Origin: Thermopolyspora flexuosa
GTDB lineage: Bacteria; Actinomycetota; Actinomycetes; Streptosporangiales; Streptosporangiaceae
Length of the DNA stretch: 64,000 bases
NCBI RefSeq assembly: GCF_006716785.1
Contig: NZ_VFPQ01000001.1
Span: forward strand, 2,108,001 to 2,172,000
Direction: 5' to 3'
Shown: in pieces, positions 1 to 9,251 of the stretch
Layout: every line of letters begins with the position of its first letter
How positions within the stretch are numbered: position 1 is the first letter of the stretch
Position numbers and translations under genes: made by a program
Notes under the pieces: generated by a model
Database searches by the model: none
Seen by the model: only the letters and a program-made list of their open reading frames with translations
Told to the model about the DNA's origin: nothing

Positions 1-2563
1 GCCGCAGCCGCACCGCTCGCAGCGCGGTGGCGTACGCGGTCCACTCCGGCAGGGTGCGCATCGGGACGTGCACGCCGAGCTTGGCGAGCTCCCCGGCGGT
101 GGTCACCACGGCCTCGCGGATGCGGCGCACCACGGCGAGCCGCTGGTACGCGTCCGTGATGCTCGACGCGATCTCGTCCAGCGACAGGTCGGCGGCGAAC
201 TCCACGCCGACCGTCCGCCAGCCGCGGCGCAGCTGCTCGACGATCTGCCGCGCCTCCAGGTCGTCGATGAGGATCGACAGCAGCTCGGCGTTGTCCGGCA
301 CGATCCCGTCGACCGACACCTGCTTCAGGTACGGCTCGGCCTGCCGCTGTACGGCCGGGCGCAGCAGGCCGCGCTTGAGCCGGTTGCCCGCGGCGAAGTG
401 GTCGCGCAGCGCCCGCATCGCCTTCAGATAGTCGCCCGTCTCGGCGGGGCCGTCGAGCCGCGGGTGCACGACGGGGCGGAAGTTGATCCGCCGGACCGCC
501 TCCTGCAGCGCGGTGAGCCGCTCGGCGAGCCCGTCGAGCCGCTCCCACAGCGTGGTGTCCCGTCCGGCGAGCAGGTCGGCGAGGGCGCGGGCGGTCCACT
601 CGTCCTCGCCCCGGGCGGCGTCGGCGCCGGCGAGGCCGAGCCGGTGCAGGTCGCCGTCGACGGCGCGTGCGACGTTCTCGAGCCAGGTGAGCTGCGCGGT
701 GTCGAGCACCTCGAGCCGGGCGGAGATATCGGTCCCCGCCTCGTCGGCGATGGACCGGGCGGCGCGCTCCTCGTCGATCAGCGTCTGTACCCGCTCGGCG
801 GACGGCAGCGTGGCGACGTCCGGGATGTGCTGGCCCGGCCGCGCCCGGCGCTGCGGGGTCTCCTCGGCGAGCAGCTCGGCGAGCTCGTCCGCCTCGCCGA
901 TGCCGACCGGCGGCTCGGCGGGCGCGTCCGGCGGCATCGGCGTCGGCATCCACGAGCACGCCGGTTCCTCCTGCCTGAGCCGCCGGGAGATCTCCGCGAG
1001 CGTGCCCCGGTAGCCGGGGGCGATAGCGGGGTGCACGTAGGTCTCCGACTCGCGCAGCGCCCGGATCCGCTCGGAGAGCCGGGCCACCTCACGGCGGGCC
1101 TCGTCGAGCCGCTTGCGCGTGGCGGCGATCTGCTCGGCCTGCAGCGCCGGATCGTAGGTGGCGAACCTCGCCGACAGCGCCTTGACCCCGCCCTCCAGCT
1201 CCGCCGAGCCGCCCCGGCCGAGGTCGGTCATGGAGATGCACAGGTCGGCGATCTCCTTGGGCAGCTTGTCCCGCAGCACCCGCAGCGCCTGCGCCTTCTG
1301 GCTGGTGACGAGCACCCGCTTGCCCTCGGCGAGCAGCGCCGCCAGCAGGTTGGCGATGCTGTGGGTCTTGCCGGTGCCCGGCGGGCCCTGCACGACCACC
1401 CCGTTGTCCTGGGCGAGCCGGGTCATGATGAGCCGCTGCTCGGGGTTGGCGGGCAGCGGGAAGAGCGGTTCGCCCGCGGAGGCGGTGGCGTCGCCGCCGT
1501 CCCGCTCGCCGAGGAAGGCCATGCGCTCGTCCCGGTCGAGGGGCTCGACGAGCTGGGCGAGCCCGAGCGGCGCGTGCGCGTCCGCCCCGGTCAGCGCGTC
1601 GAGCATGGCGTCGTAGTAGCCGAGCAGCGCGCCCTGGTCACGCTTGCGCAGCACGAGCGCGGGCGCGAGCCGTACCTGCGGGGTGGTGCCCGCCCGCTGC
1701 GCGGGGGCCCAGTCGTCCAGGTACGCCGCGTGCGGCTCGACGCCGCGGTCGCACCAGGTCCGCAGCAGCTCGGCCCCGGAGGCGCCGAGGCAGGCGATGT
1801 CGTCCTGCCGGGCCCGCTCGCGGAGCCGGTCGGTGCGCGAGGGGGAGAACTCCGGCAGGTCCCCCAGCAGCTCCCGGTCCTGCAGGATGGGGGCGGTGTC
1901 GTCGAGGATCACGTCGACGCGCTCGGTGTCGGGATCGACCTGGACGTGGACCCGGGTGACGAGCAGGTGGTTGCGGATCCGGGTGCCGTCGGGTGTGGTC
2001 CAGGCGAGCAGGCCGGTGGCGAGCACGAGCTCCCACTCGTCGTCGGCCTGGGAGAGCCGGCCCGCGATCGTGAACAGGTCGCGATGCCACTCCCGCTGCC
2101 GGAGGTGCCTGCGTTCCCGCTCGGCCCAGGCGCGCCAGTCGTCGAGCCAGAGTTCGTACAGTTCCCGGACGTCCGGCCGGTCCTCGAGCGTCTCGTACCG
2201 CCAGTCCCCCACGTCGTTCTCGTGGATCACCCGAATGCGGTTGGGACCGGTCGCGGCGAGCTTCGGGGCGTCCAGCCGGGGGTTTTCCACCTCCCGGGGG
2301 TTGAGCCATCCCTCGAGTTCCTCCGGGAGAGGCGGGGGCGGGACGGAACGCACGAAGTCGATGGAGAAGAGGATGCCGCCGAGCGTGGCGTCGGGCTTGA
2401 CCTTGATGTCCTCGGGCAGGTCCGCGAGCCAGAGCACCTTCTCGTAGTCGGCGACGTCGCGTACGGGGGTGCGCCGCGCGGAGGCCAGGTCCCGGAGGAA
2501 CTCCACCAGCCGGGTGGTGCTGCTGATCAGCTTGGGGTCGCGGGCTCGTGAAGCCACGCTCAT
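1..2563 (-). CDS. UPF1-like superfamily 1 helicase, AAA domain (partial, C-terminus outside window)
   Basis: The reverse-strand frame is open from an ATG at 2563 to the window edge, about 854 codons without a stop, so the C-terminal part is missing. An AAGGAGGA ribosome site at 2571-2578 sits 7 bases upstream and fixes the start. A clear Walker A motif GPPGTGKT lies at residues 393-400 and is followed by H-S-I-A-N-L-L, typical of AAA_11/UPF1-like ATPases that unwind or translocate on nucleic acid. The roughly 390 residues before it have no motif I can name. A long charged helical stretch follows the Walker A, as in relatives with a coiled coil between motifs I and II. The Walker B is not certain within the visible part. 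It lies downstream of another helicase of the same broad family on the same strand. The family is reasonably sure; the role is not, though defence is possible from context. Confidence 0.8.
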   Translation of the reverse strand, partial: MSVASRARDPKLISSTTRLVEFLRDLASARRTPVRDVADYEKVLWLADLPEDIKVKPDATLGGILFSIDFVRSVPPPPLPEELEGWLNPREVENPRLDAPKLAATGPNRIRVIHENDVGDWRYETLEDRPDVRELYELWLDDWRAWAERERRHLRQREWHRDLFTIAGRLSQADDEWELVLATGLLAWTTPDGTRIRNHLLVTRVHVQVDPDTERVDVILDDTAPILQDRELLGDLPEFSPSRTDRLRERARQDDIACLGASGAELLRTWCDRGVEPHAAYLDDWAPAQRAGTTPQVRLAPALVLRKRDQGALLGYYDAMLDALTGADAHAPLGLAQLVEPLDRDERMAFLGERDGGDATASAGEPLFPLPANPEQRLIMTRLAQDNGVVVQGPPGTGKTHSIANLLAALLAEGKRVLVTSQKAQALRVLRDKLPKEIADLCISMTDLGRGGSAELEGGVKALSARFATYDPALQAEQIAATRKRLDEARREVARLSERIRALRESETYVHPAIAPGYRGTLAEISRRLRQEEPACSWMPTPMPPDAPAEPPVGIGEADELAELLAEETPQRRARPGQHIPDVATLPSAERVQTLIDEERAARSIADEAGTDISARLEVLDTAQLTWLENVARAVDGDLHRLGLAGADAARGEDEWTARALADLLAGRDTTLWERLDGLAERLTALQEAVRRINFRPVVHPRLDGPAETGDYLKAMRALRDHFAAGNRLKRGLLRPAVQRQAEPYLKQVSVDGIVPDNAELLSILIDDLEARQIVEQLRRGWRTVGVEFAADLSLDEIASSITDAYQRLAVVRRIREAVVTTAGELAKLGVHVPMRTLPEWTAYATALRAVRLR

Positions 2564-2888
2564 CTGTTCGTCCTCCTTGGCGGCGGTTCGGGGGCAGGCG
2601 AAGGAGTGCGATGCGCTCGCTTGACCACCGGCGGTGGTGGCGTGTGGTATGGCCCCGAGCCACGGGACCATTCGGGGCGCAAGAAGCCGCCCACCGGCGC
2701 CATCGTCGCGCGCCCCGGGGACGAGGGGCGCGTACCGTGGGGCTACGATTCACGCCTACGGTCTGCCGTGCCGGTGTGCCCACGCCACGGCCGCAAGCCG
2801 AGCGAGTGCGGCAAGTATGGCACTCTGTGAATGTCTAACACAAGTCAACTTCTGGTGTTGGGAAGTTTCAAAACCGGCAGGATCGGAG
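2564..2888. other. Intergenic, 325 bp between two helicase genes
   Basis: This holds the ribosome site and any promoter of the left-edge helicase and the end of the next gene. On the reverse strand a TTGACT element lies near 2842-2847, but no convincing -10 box follows at normal spacing. A hairpin (listed separately) lies close to the end of the upstream helicase. No coding signal was seen. Confidence 0.5.
2847..2867 (-). terminator. Possible hairpin after the PLD-helicase gene
   Basis: AACTTC and GAAGTT form a perfect 6-bp inverted repeat around a 9-base loop, 21 bases past the stop of the upstream gene. There is no U-run and the stem is AT-rich, so it could equally be an operator for the downstream helicase. 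Confidence 0.25.
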
Positions 2889-5800
2889 TCACCGTACGGC
2901 CCGACCGGCGGAGCGGACGCGATCGCCGTTCCGGTCAAACCGGACCACCATCGTCCAGGCTCTGCCGCCGTTCCGGCCGGGGCACGCCCTGTTGTAGCAG
3001 CGCCAGTACCACCCCTTGGCCTCGGTGCGCCGCAGGTCCACCGTGTTCAGGCCGCAGCGCTCGCATCGCGGCGGCCGGCCGAACACCTCGGCGTGCTCGT
3101 GCTCGAGCAGCTTGCGGGCGAAGTGGCGGCCGTGCACCGTGATCATCACCTCGCGGGTCCTGCTCTGGGAGAGCGTGTTCAGGCTGCCCAGCATGACCAG
3201 GCGCTCGTCGATCACCACGATCTTCTGGTGCATCTCGTGCACCTGGACCACGTTGGGGACGACCTCGCGGAGCTCCGCCAGGGCCTCGGCGAACCGCTCC
3301 TTCTGTTGGAGGGTGTCACTGGGATCGCGGACGAAGACCGTCACCCGCACGCCGCGGGCCACCGCCTCCCGCAGTGCGGGCAGGATGCCGTACACGCGCT
3401 TGGCCACCCAGGGGGACCACAGCCAGATGGACGACCGTGCCTCCGCGATGCGGGAGGCGAAGGTCTCGTAGAAGGAGCGCTCGTCGTCGATGGTGGAGAT
3501 CTCCACGTGGCGTGCGAGCACCTCGGCCAGCCGGGACCCGACGGGCCCCAGGTCCACCGGCAATCCGGCGGGTGCCGCGATCAGGTGCGAGGCGGGGAAC
3601 AGGCGTATCCGCCGCTCCTTGAGCAGGTCGCGGACGTGCCCCAGCGCGCTGCGAGGCGGCGCGTTCTCGACGCGCTCGCGGCTGCCGATGATGTAGAGCC
3701 GGTGCTGCGTCCGGGTGACGGCGACGTTGAACAGGCGCAGCCCTTCCCGCTCGAAGCGGCCGGCGCCCGGCCGCGCCGACGCCTTCGCCATCCACATGCC
3801 GTCGCCGTCCCGGCCTTCGACCATGTCGAACACGACGACCGGGAACTCGCGGCCCTGGAAGCGGTGGGCGGTGCCGACCTCGGCCGGATCCCGCCCGCTG
3901 CCCTCGATGTCGCGCAGGGCCTCCAGCGTCGCCTCGGCCTGGTCACGGTAGGGGGTGACGACGCCGGTCACCTCGTGGTCGTCGTGGTGGAGGTCGATGA
4001 GCACCCGGGACAGCAGGACGCCGGCGGGCCACCATCCGCGGCTCTTCCCGGTGCGGCGCACCTGGGCGAGCTCGTGCAGCCCGTCGGTGTCGACGAACAC
4101 GATCTCCGGATCGTCCGCGGCGGGCGGGCGCACCCCGGCACCCGCCCGCAGCAGCCCGCCGTACGCGAGCCGGTTCGCCAGCTCCATCACCTGCGGACCG
4201 AAGCGGTGCTGGGTGTCCATGACCAGGCAGCCGGACCTGGCCATCGCCTCCTCGGCCGAGGTGATGCCGCAGTGCTCGTACACGTCCGGAACGAGCCAGC
4301 GCCTGACGTCCGGGCGGGGGTGCTCCGTGATCTCGGGAGGGATCACCGCGCCGAGCTGCATGAAGTCCCCCAGCAGGACCGCGCAGCGATCCGCCTTGGC
4401 GGTGGCGAGCAGCAGCTCGGGCAGCGTGGCGGCCCCGGCCTCGTCGATCAGCACCACGTCGTACGGCCCGGCGAGCACCGCCTTCGTGGTGCGGAACCTG
4501 GCCAGCGTGGTGGCGACGAGCCGCGCCTCCTTGATGATCTCGCTCTGGGCGTCCTTGGCGAGGCGGTCGTACTCCTCCTGGATCTCGCCGTATTGCTTCT
4601 CCAGCTCGGCGCGGCGGGGAGCGGTGTCGGCGACCTTCCGGCGCAGGCTCTCGGCCTCGGCGTGCAGCGCGGGCCAGCCGTTCCGCTCGCACTCGCCGAC
4701 CAGCTCCGCCGCCTTCCGCGTCGCCTCGTGCTCGCGCCGCAGCGACTCCAGGCGGTCCAGCCGCGCCATCTGCTCGGCCTGGAGCGAGGCGAGCCGGTCG
4801 GCGGCCTGCCGGGCCGCGTCCTCGCGGCGTTCGATCTCCGCGAGGGGGAACGGGACGGACGCCTCGATCTCCTCGATGCGCCGCTCGTTGTGCCGCCGGA
4901 CCTGTTCCGCCGTGGCCCTCGCGGCCGTGGCCCGGTCGCGCAGGGCGTCGCGCTCGCGCCCGGCCTCGGCGAGCCGGGCCGCGAGGTCGGCCGCCTTGCG
5001 CCGGTTCCACATCCGCACCCTGCCGGACCGCGTGCGCAGCGCGGCGAGCCCGTCCTCGAGCAGTGCGCACATCTCCTCGGCGCGTGACACCCGCCGTTCC
5101 GCCTCGGCGGCGGCCCGCTCGGCCTCATCACACTCCCGCCGCAGCGCCGCGATGCGCTCCCAGTTGCGCCGCCACGGCCGCGCCTCGGCGGCCTCGGCCT
5201 CGGCCGTCTCCGCCTGCCGCCCGGCGTCGACGAGCGCCGTCGCCGCGTCCGCCGCCTCCCGATCGCACCGGGCGAGCTCCTCGGCGATCTCCGCGGGGGA
5301 GAGCCCCGGGGTCCGCAGCCGGGCGGCCGCGGCCCGGTACGCCTCGGCGTCGAAGCCGTCGATCCGGGCCTCAACGTGGCGGAGCCGCTCCTCGTCCTCG
5401 CGGAGCCGTACCAGCTCCCGCTCGACGTCCCGGCGCCGCTCCTCGACGTCCCGCAGCCGGGACCGAACGATCAGCGGCAGGGAGACGTTCGGGTCCTGGG
5501 CGACCTCGCGGAGCTGCGGCGGGCCCACGCGGACGATCCGCCCGGGCCGGGGGCGGTATTCCCTGAGCACGCCGAGCAGGGCGTTGTCCACGGCGATGTT
5601 GGTGCTCGAGGCCAGCAGGACGCGCCGGCCCTCCTTGATCAGGTCCGCGATGGCGGCCCGGAGCATGCGCGTCTTGCCGGTTCCCGGCGGTCCCCACACC
5701 AGCCACACGCCCCTGCCGAAGCAGGCCCGGTAGGCCTCGGCCTGCGGCGGGAGAAGCCCTGGTGGCGTCGGGACCTGACCCGGCCTGCCGCCGATCTCGC

Positions 5801-6197
5801 CGCGGGCGAGCAGGTTGGCGAGGCCGCCGTCGGTGAGCCCGGCGATGCCGTCGCGCAGCGCGGTGAGCAGGAACGTGGGCGGCTGCCGCAGGATCCACAC
5901 GTGCGGGTCGTCCGGGTTGGCGAACTCGGCGACCCGTACGCGCAGCAGCGGGCCTTCGACCGTCGCCTCCATCACGGTGAAGCCGCTGCGCAGGCTGCCC
6001 TCGTCCGCGTCGGCCAGCCGCAGCTCGTTGAGCTGGTCGGCGCTCAGCTCCGAGCCCCGGATGTCGACCACGAACACGCCGGGCTCACCGGTCGCCCGCG
6101 CGGCCCCGACCCGCCGCCACCGAGCGTTGTGCGCGGCTCCTCCCGCCAGCGCGATCCACTCGTCGAGCGCGGTGGCGACCTCGTCCCGCCAGTCCAC
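2889..6197 (-). CDS. UPF1-like helicase with coiled coil, PLD-like domain and zinc knuckle
   Basis: This encodes about 1102 residues. The chosen GTG start at 6197 has AAAGGAG just upstream; the frame stays open further upstream, but that DNA codes for other genes. In order: an N-terminal beta-rich region (1-165); Walker A GPPGTGKT at 169-176; a very long charged coiled coil (about 245-540); motif II I-D-E-A-G near 583-587; the helicase C-terminal half with a T-A-H-R-F-Q-G motif; a phospholipase-D-like domain with H990-Q-K-x4-D and a following G-S-L-N; and a four-cysteine C-terminal zinc-binding segment near 1044-1072. PLD domains in such proteins may act as nucleases. Only one HxK motif is obvious, so activity would need a dimer. 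The domain reading is sound. A defence or repair role is inferred from similar architecture and from the DISARM locus about 20 kb away. Confidence 0.88.
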   Translation of the reverse strand: MDWRDEVATALDEWIALAGGAAHNARWRRVGAARATGEPGVFVVDIRGSELSADQLNELRLADADEGSLRSGFTVMEATVEGPLLRVRVAEFANPDDPHVWILRQPPTFLLTALRDGIAGLTDGGLANLLARGEIGGRPGQVPTPPGLLPPQAEAYRACFGRGVWLVWGPPGTGKTRMLRAAIADLIKEGRRVLLASSTNIAVDNALLGVLREYRPRPGRIVRVGPPQLREVAQDPNVSLPLIVRSRLRDVEERRRDVERELVRLREDEERLRHVEARIDGFDAEAYRAAAARLRTPGLSPAEIAEELARCDREAADAATALVDAGRQAETAEAEAAEARPWRRNWERIAALRRECDEAERAAAEAERRVSRAEEMCALLEDGLAALRTRSGRVRMWNRRKAADLAARLAEAGRERDALRDRATAARATAEQVRRHNERRIEEIEASVPFPLAEIERREDAARQAADRLASLQAEQMARLDRLESLRREHEATRKAAELVGECERNGWPALHAEAESLRRKVADTAPRRAELEKQYGEIQEEYDRLAKDAQSEIIKEARLVATTLARFRTTKAVLAGPYDVVLIDEAGAATLPELLLATAKADRCAVLLGDFMQLGAVIPPEITEHPRPDVRRWLVPDVYEHCGITSAEEAMARSGCLVMDTQHRFGPQVMELANRLAYGGLLRAGAGVRPPAADDPEIVFVDTDGLHELAQVRRTGKSRGWWPAGVLLSRVLIDLHHDDHEVTGVVTPYRDQAEATLEALRDIEGSGRDPAEVGTAHRFQGREFPVVVFDMVEGRDGDGMWMAKASARPGAGRFEREGLRLFNVAVTRTQHRLYIIGSRERVENAPPRSALGHVRDLLKERRIRLFPASHLIAAPAGLPVDLGPVGSRLAEVLARHVEISTIDDERSFYETFASRIAEARSSIWLWSPWVAKRVYGILPALREAVARGVRVTVFVRDPSDTLQQKERFAEALAELREVVPNVVQVHEMHQKIVVIDERLVMLGSLNTLSQSRTREVMITVHGRHFARKLLEHEHAEVFGRPPRCERCGLNTVDLRRTEAKGWYWRCYNRACPGRNGGRAWTMVVRFDRNGDRVRSAGRAVR

Positions 6198-6412
6198 GTG
6201 GCTCCTTTCGCCCGCAGAGCACAGCGCGGGCGACATCGGGACCCCGCTCCGCCGACTCGCCCGGGGAGATGGTAGCCGCGCGGGAAACCCGTGATCGCCG
6301 ACTTTGCGGCCGCTCGCATGGCACCGTACGGGAACCGTCACCTCGCGGTGACAGCCGCCGGAATGCCCGCGGTGCGATCGGAACCCGTTATCCGGCCCTG
6401 CGGGGCGGCGTC

Positions 6413-7039
6413 TCAGCGCACCGGGACAGGTCCGGACAGGTTGACCGCGCGTCGGGCGAAGCGAGGGTCGGCCGCGATGTCGAGCAGCGCGGCCGCGGTG
6501 TCGGCCCTGGTCATCGGCCGCGGGCGGCCCAGCAGGTCCGTGGTGATCTGCAGTGGGCCTTGCGCCGGTTTGTCGGTGAGCCGGTTGAGGCGGGCGATGG
6601 TCCAGTCGAGCGGGCTGTCGAGCAGCTCGCGTTCCATGGCACGGGCATCCGCGTAGGCGTCCCGGAACAGCATGCGAAGGATGGCCAGCGGCAGCCGCGG
6701 CCGGACGCCGACGATCGGGTACGCGCTGGTCACGACCAGCCGCCGGACCCCTGCCCGTGCCATCGCCGCGGTGACGACGCGGATCACCTCGGCGGCCTGG
6801 TGGGGCCCGCGGCGGGACGCGGCGGCCACGATCGCGATGACCGCGTCCGCCCCGCGCACCGCCGTCGCCACGGCCTCGGGGTCCCGCCCGTCGCCTGCGA
6901 CGACGCCGGCGAGCCGGGACCGCTCGGTGAGCGCGTCCGGGCGGCGGGTGAACGCCGTGACCCGGTGGTCGCGGCGGAGCGCCTGGTCGACGACGTGCCG
7001 GCCGGTACGGCCGGTCGATCCGATGACGGTCAGATTCAC
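6413..7039 (-). CDS. NmrA-like NAD(P)-binding reductase
   Basis: A protein of 208 residues with an N-terminal Rossmann glycine motif (G-S-T-G-R-T-G) directly after the first beta strand. This is typical of atypical short-chain dehydrogenases of the NmrA/NAD(P)H-binding group (PF13460). A later V-V-T-S-A-Y segment fits the family's central strand. The start is a GTG with GGGAGG six bases upstream. It lies 30 bp downstream of the FAD monooxygenase gene on the same strand, so the two are probably one operon divergent from the MarR regulator. It may act on the same small aromatic or quinone-like substrate, or serve as a redox sensor. The substrate cannot be read from the sequence. Confidence 0.88.
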   Translation of the reverse strand: MNLTVIGSTGRTGRHVVDQALRRDHRVTAFTRRPDALTERSRLAGVVAGDGRDPEAVATAVRGADAVIAIVAAASRRGPHQAAEVIRVVTAAMARAGVRRLVVTSAYPIVGVRPRLPLAILRMLFRDAYADARAMERELLDSPLDWTIARLNRLTDKPAQGPLQITTDLLGRPRPMTRADTAAALLDIAADPRFARRAVNLSGPVPVR

Positions 7040-7069
7040 GATGCCTCCCGTGATCCGTGGCCGGTTCGC

Positions 7070-8338
7070 TCAGCGCGAGAACCCGCCGGTGAGCCGGAGC
7101 ATGGCGTGGGAGCCGCGCAACATCGCCTTGACCAGGGCGAACGCCAGGGGGTTCGCCGTGACGGACATCCGCAGCGTGCTCATCGAGGCCCGCACCGCGG
7201 CGAAGCCGTACCGGCGCATCCGCCTCTCGTAGTCGGCGACGGCCGGGAGCAGGTCGCGGCCCGGCCAGGCGGCGGCGAGGTTGCGGGCCAGCAGGCTCGC
7301 GTCCCGGAGGGCGATGTTGGCGCCGACGCCGCGGGACGGCGGCATGCTGTGGATCGCGTCGCCGATCACGGTGACGTTGGTGGTCGGCCATGGCTTCACC
7401 GCGGCGGCGGTGCGGATCGTCAGCGTCGTCACCGTGGCCGGGTCGGTCATCGCCACGAGCCGTTGCAGCCGATCGTCCCAGCCCCTGGTGGCCTCGAGGG
7501 CGAGGCGGTACGGCACGGCCCCGCGCTCGCCGCCGGACGTCCCGGCCAGCCCCAGCGCCTGGGGCCATCCGGTGAGCGCCCACACCAGGTAGTCGCCCCG
7601 GTCGGGCGGCAGCATGCGTTCGGGCAGCCGTGCGCCGTCGTCCGGTTCCTCCTGCTCGTGCAGCGCGAGGAACATGTTGATCCCGTCGGGGGCCAGCACC
7701 ATGACGGGGCCGCGGCCGAGCCGCTCCGGGAGGAGCGCCCGGACGCCGGAGGTGAGCGGCAGGCGTCCGCCGATGCTGACCACGCCGGTGTCGATCCGCT
7801 CCGCGTGCGGCAGCAGCTGTGCGCGGACCCGCGAGCGGCCGCCCTCGGCGCCGACGAGCACCCTGCCGGAGGCCTCGGTGCCGTCGGCGAAGTACGCGGC
7901 CACCTGCCGCCCGTCCGTCTCGTACCGGACGAGTTCCTTGCCGAACCGCACGTGCTCCTCGATCCCGTCGAGCAGCACCTGGCGCAGCGTGTACCGGTTG
8001 AGCGAGCGGTGCGCCGCCACCGGGTCGGGTCTCGCGCCGGGCCGTACCACGTCCACGGACATCAGCGTCCGGAGCCGTTCGGTGAGGAAGGCGAACGCGA
8101 GCGGCGGCCTGCCGCAGGCGGCGCGCAGCAGCTCGAACCGGTCCGGCGGCAGGCAGTCGTGCAGCGCCCGGCTGCCCTCCGGATCGATGTGCAGGCGGTA
8201 GCCCTCGCGGAACTCCTCCGGGGACGACGCCCGCTCGAAGACGGTCACCTCGATCCCGGCCCGGCGCAACCCCTGCGCCAGGCACAGCCCGCCGATCCCG
8301 CCTCCCGCGATCAGAACCCGTGACGGTATAGCGGCCAT
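7070..8338 (-). CDS. FAD-dependent monooxygenase (aromatic hydroxylase type)
   Basis: A protein of 422 residues with an N-terminal dinucleotide-binding motif GGGIGG at residues 12-17. The second FAD motif G-D-A-I-H-x-M-x-P lies near residue 315, followed by G-V-G-A-N. Together these mark PF01494 flavin monooxygenases, which hydroxylate aromatic or polyketide-like compounds with NAD(P)H and O2. The start ATG has an AAGGAG site just upstream. It is the first gene of a two-gene operon with the NmrA-like reductase, divergent from a MarR-type gene. The AT-rich palindromic intergenic spacer suggests MarR control, a common layout for inducible detoxification of phenolics or antibiotics. The actual substrate is unknown. 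Confidence 0.92.
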   Translation of the reverse strand: MAAIPSRVLIAGGGIGGLCLAQGLRRAGIEVTVFERASSPEEFREGYRLHIDPEGSRALHDCLPPDRFELLRAACGRPPLAFAFLTERLRTLMSVDVVRPGARPDPVAAHRSLNRYTLRQVLLDGIEEHVRFGKELVRYETDGRQVAAYFADGTEASGRVLVGAEGGRSRVRAQLLPHAERIDTGVVSIGGRLPLTSGVRALLPERLGRGPVMVLAPDGINMFLALHEQEEPDDGARLPERMLPPDRGDYLVWALTGWPQALGLAGTSGGERGAVPYRLALEATRGWDDRLQRLVAMTDPATVTTLTIRTAAAVKPWPTTNVTVIGDAIHSMPPSRGVGANIALRDASLLARNLAAAWPGRDLLPAVADYERRMRRYGFAAVRASMSTLRMSVTANPLAFALVKAMLRGSHAMLRLTGGFSR

Positions 8339-8358
8339 GACACTCCTTGCCTAAGAAG

Positions 8359-8387
8359 TTTGCTAAAGATTTTAGCTAAATGCCTAA
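8359..8387. promoter_or_regulatory. Putative MarR operator in divergent spacer
   Basis: The 94-bp spacer is unusually AT-rich for this genome. It holds the perfect palindrome TTTAGCTAAA at 8371-8380, a near copy TTTGCTAAA at 8359-8367, and TGCCTAA repeated at 8348-8354 and 8381-8387. Overlapping inverted and direct repeats between a MarR gene and its divergent target are the usual place for MarR binding. No binding data; inferred. Confidence 0.55.
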
Positions 8388-8432
8388 CACGATCCGGCTA
8401 GGATGTCCACTCGGAAAGGAGGCGAGGCCGCC

Positions 8433-8936
8433 GTGACGAACCCTGACCAGCGGCTACTGATGGAGGTCGGCCGGGAGGTCGGCGGCCGCTTCAGCACCGC
8501 CGTCGTCCTCTTCCACTCCGCGGTCGCCGCCCGCGTCGGCCTCAACGTCACGGACTACAAGTGCGCCGACATCCTCTTCCGCACCGGCCCCACCCACCCC
8601 GGTCACCTCGCCGAGCTGACCGGCATGTCGACCGCCGCCACCGCCCAGGTCCTCGCCCGCCTCGAACGCGCCGGCCTCATCCGCCGCGAGCCCGACCCCA
8701 CCGACCGCCGCCGCACGGTCGTCCACCCCATCACCGACAGCGACACCTACCGCGAGCTCTCCCGGATCTTCGCCGACTTCGGCAGCCGCGTCGCCGCCGT
8801 CATGAGCCGCTACGACGAGGCCACCCTGCGCGTCATCGCCGACTTCGTCGCCGACATGACCGAGACCCTCGAGACGGAGGCCGTCCGACTGCGCACCCGC
8901 ACCGTCCACCAGGGCCCGGCCACGCCTCGCCGGTGA
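8433..8936 (+). CDS. MarR-family transcriptional regulator
   Basis: A protein of 167 residues from a GTG at 8433, preceded by AAAGGAGG at 8415-8422. An upstream in-frame ATG at 8403 lies before that ribosome site and is not the likely start. The winged-helix core shows G-H-L-A-E-L-T-G-M-S-T-A-A-T-A-Q-V, then the L-E-R-A-G-L-I-R-R recognition helix region and the D-P-T-D-R-R-R wing that marks MarR proteins. It is divergent from the FAD monooxygenase operon and most likely represses it, and perhaps itself, through the palindromes in the spacer, with release by a small phenolic ligand. The ligand is not known. Confidence 0.92.
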   Translation: MTNPDQRLLMEVGREVGGRFSTAVVLFHSAVAARVGLNVTDYKCADILFRTGPTHPGHLAELTGMSTAATAQVLARLERAGLIRREPDPTDRRRTVVHPITDSDTYRELSRIFADFGSRVAAVMSRYDEATLRVIADFVADMTETLETEAVRLRTRTVHQGPATPRR

Positions 8937-9251
8937 CAGGTCTTCCGGCGGATCCGGCTCCCCGAAGCCTCGACCGGTCGCCGTCAGAACGCCCGGTCAC
9001 GGCGTGGTTCACCACCATCGCCTCGTCTCGCCTTCGATCGTGCCTCCGGACGATGACGAAGATCACACGATGGGCCGTCCCTCGACCTGCGCTCCTCCCG
9101 GTTCGGCACCCCTTGCACGACGGTCGTGGAGGCGGTGGACGGGATCGCCACGCCACCGTACGGCGCGAGTGCCACAGGTACTCTTGATCCCTCGACATCG
9201 TGTCGGCCATGACCGGGCCCCGTGGGCGCCGCCGTACGGAACGAGCAGGTG
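8937..9251. other. Intergenic, 315 bp
   Basis: This holds no recognisable gene. A short dyad (CGACA-TCG-TGTCG) lies near 9196-9208, upstream of the dehydratase gene, and could be regulatory. No clear -35/-10 pair was found. Confidence 0.4.

Noticed and set aside
68-5087. Long forward-strand open frames over the left-edge helicases
   Set aside because: High-GC antisense shadows: composition is Gly/Arg/Pro/Val-rich with no motifs, while the reverse strand carries clear helicase motifs.
6198-8285. Open frame extending the PLD-helicase far upstream to about 1798 codons
   Set aside because: The added part overlaps the NmrA-like and FAD monooxygenase genes in another frame and is Arg/Pro-rich. 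A GTG with a ribosome site at 6197 fits the family start.
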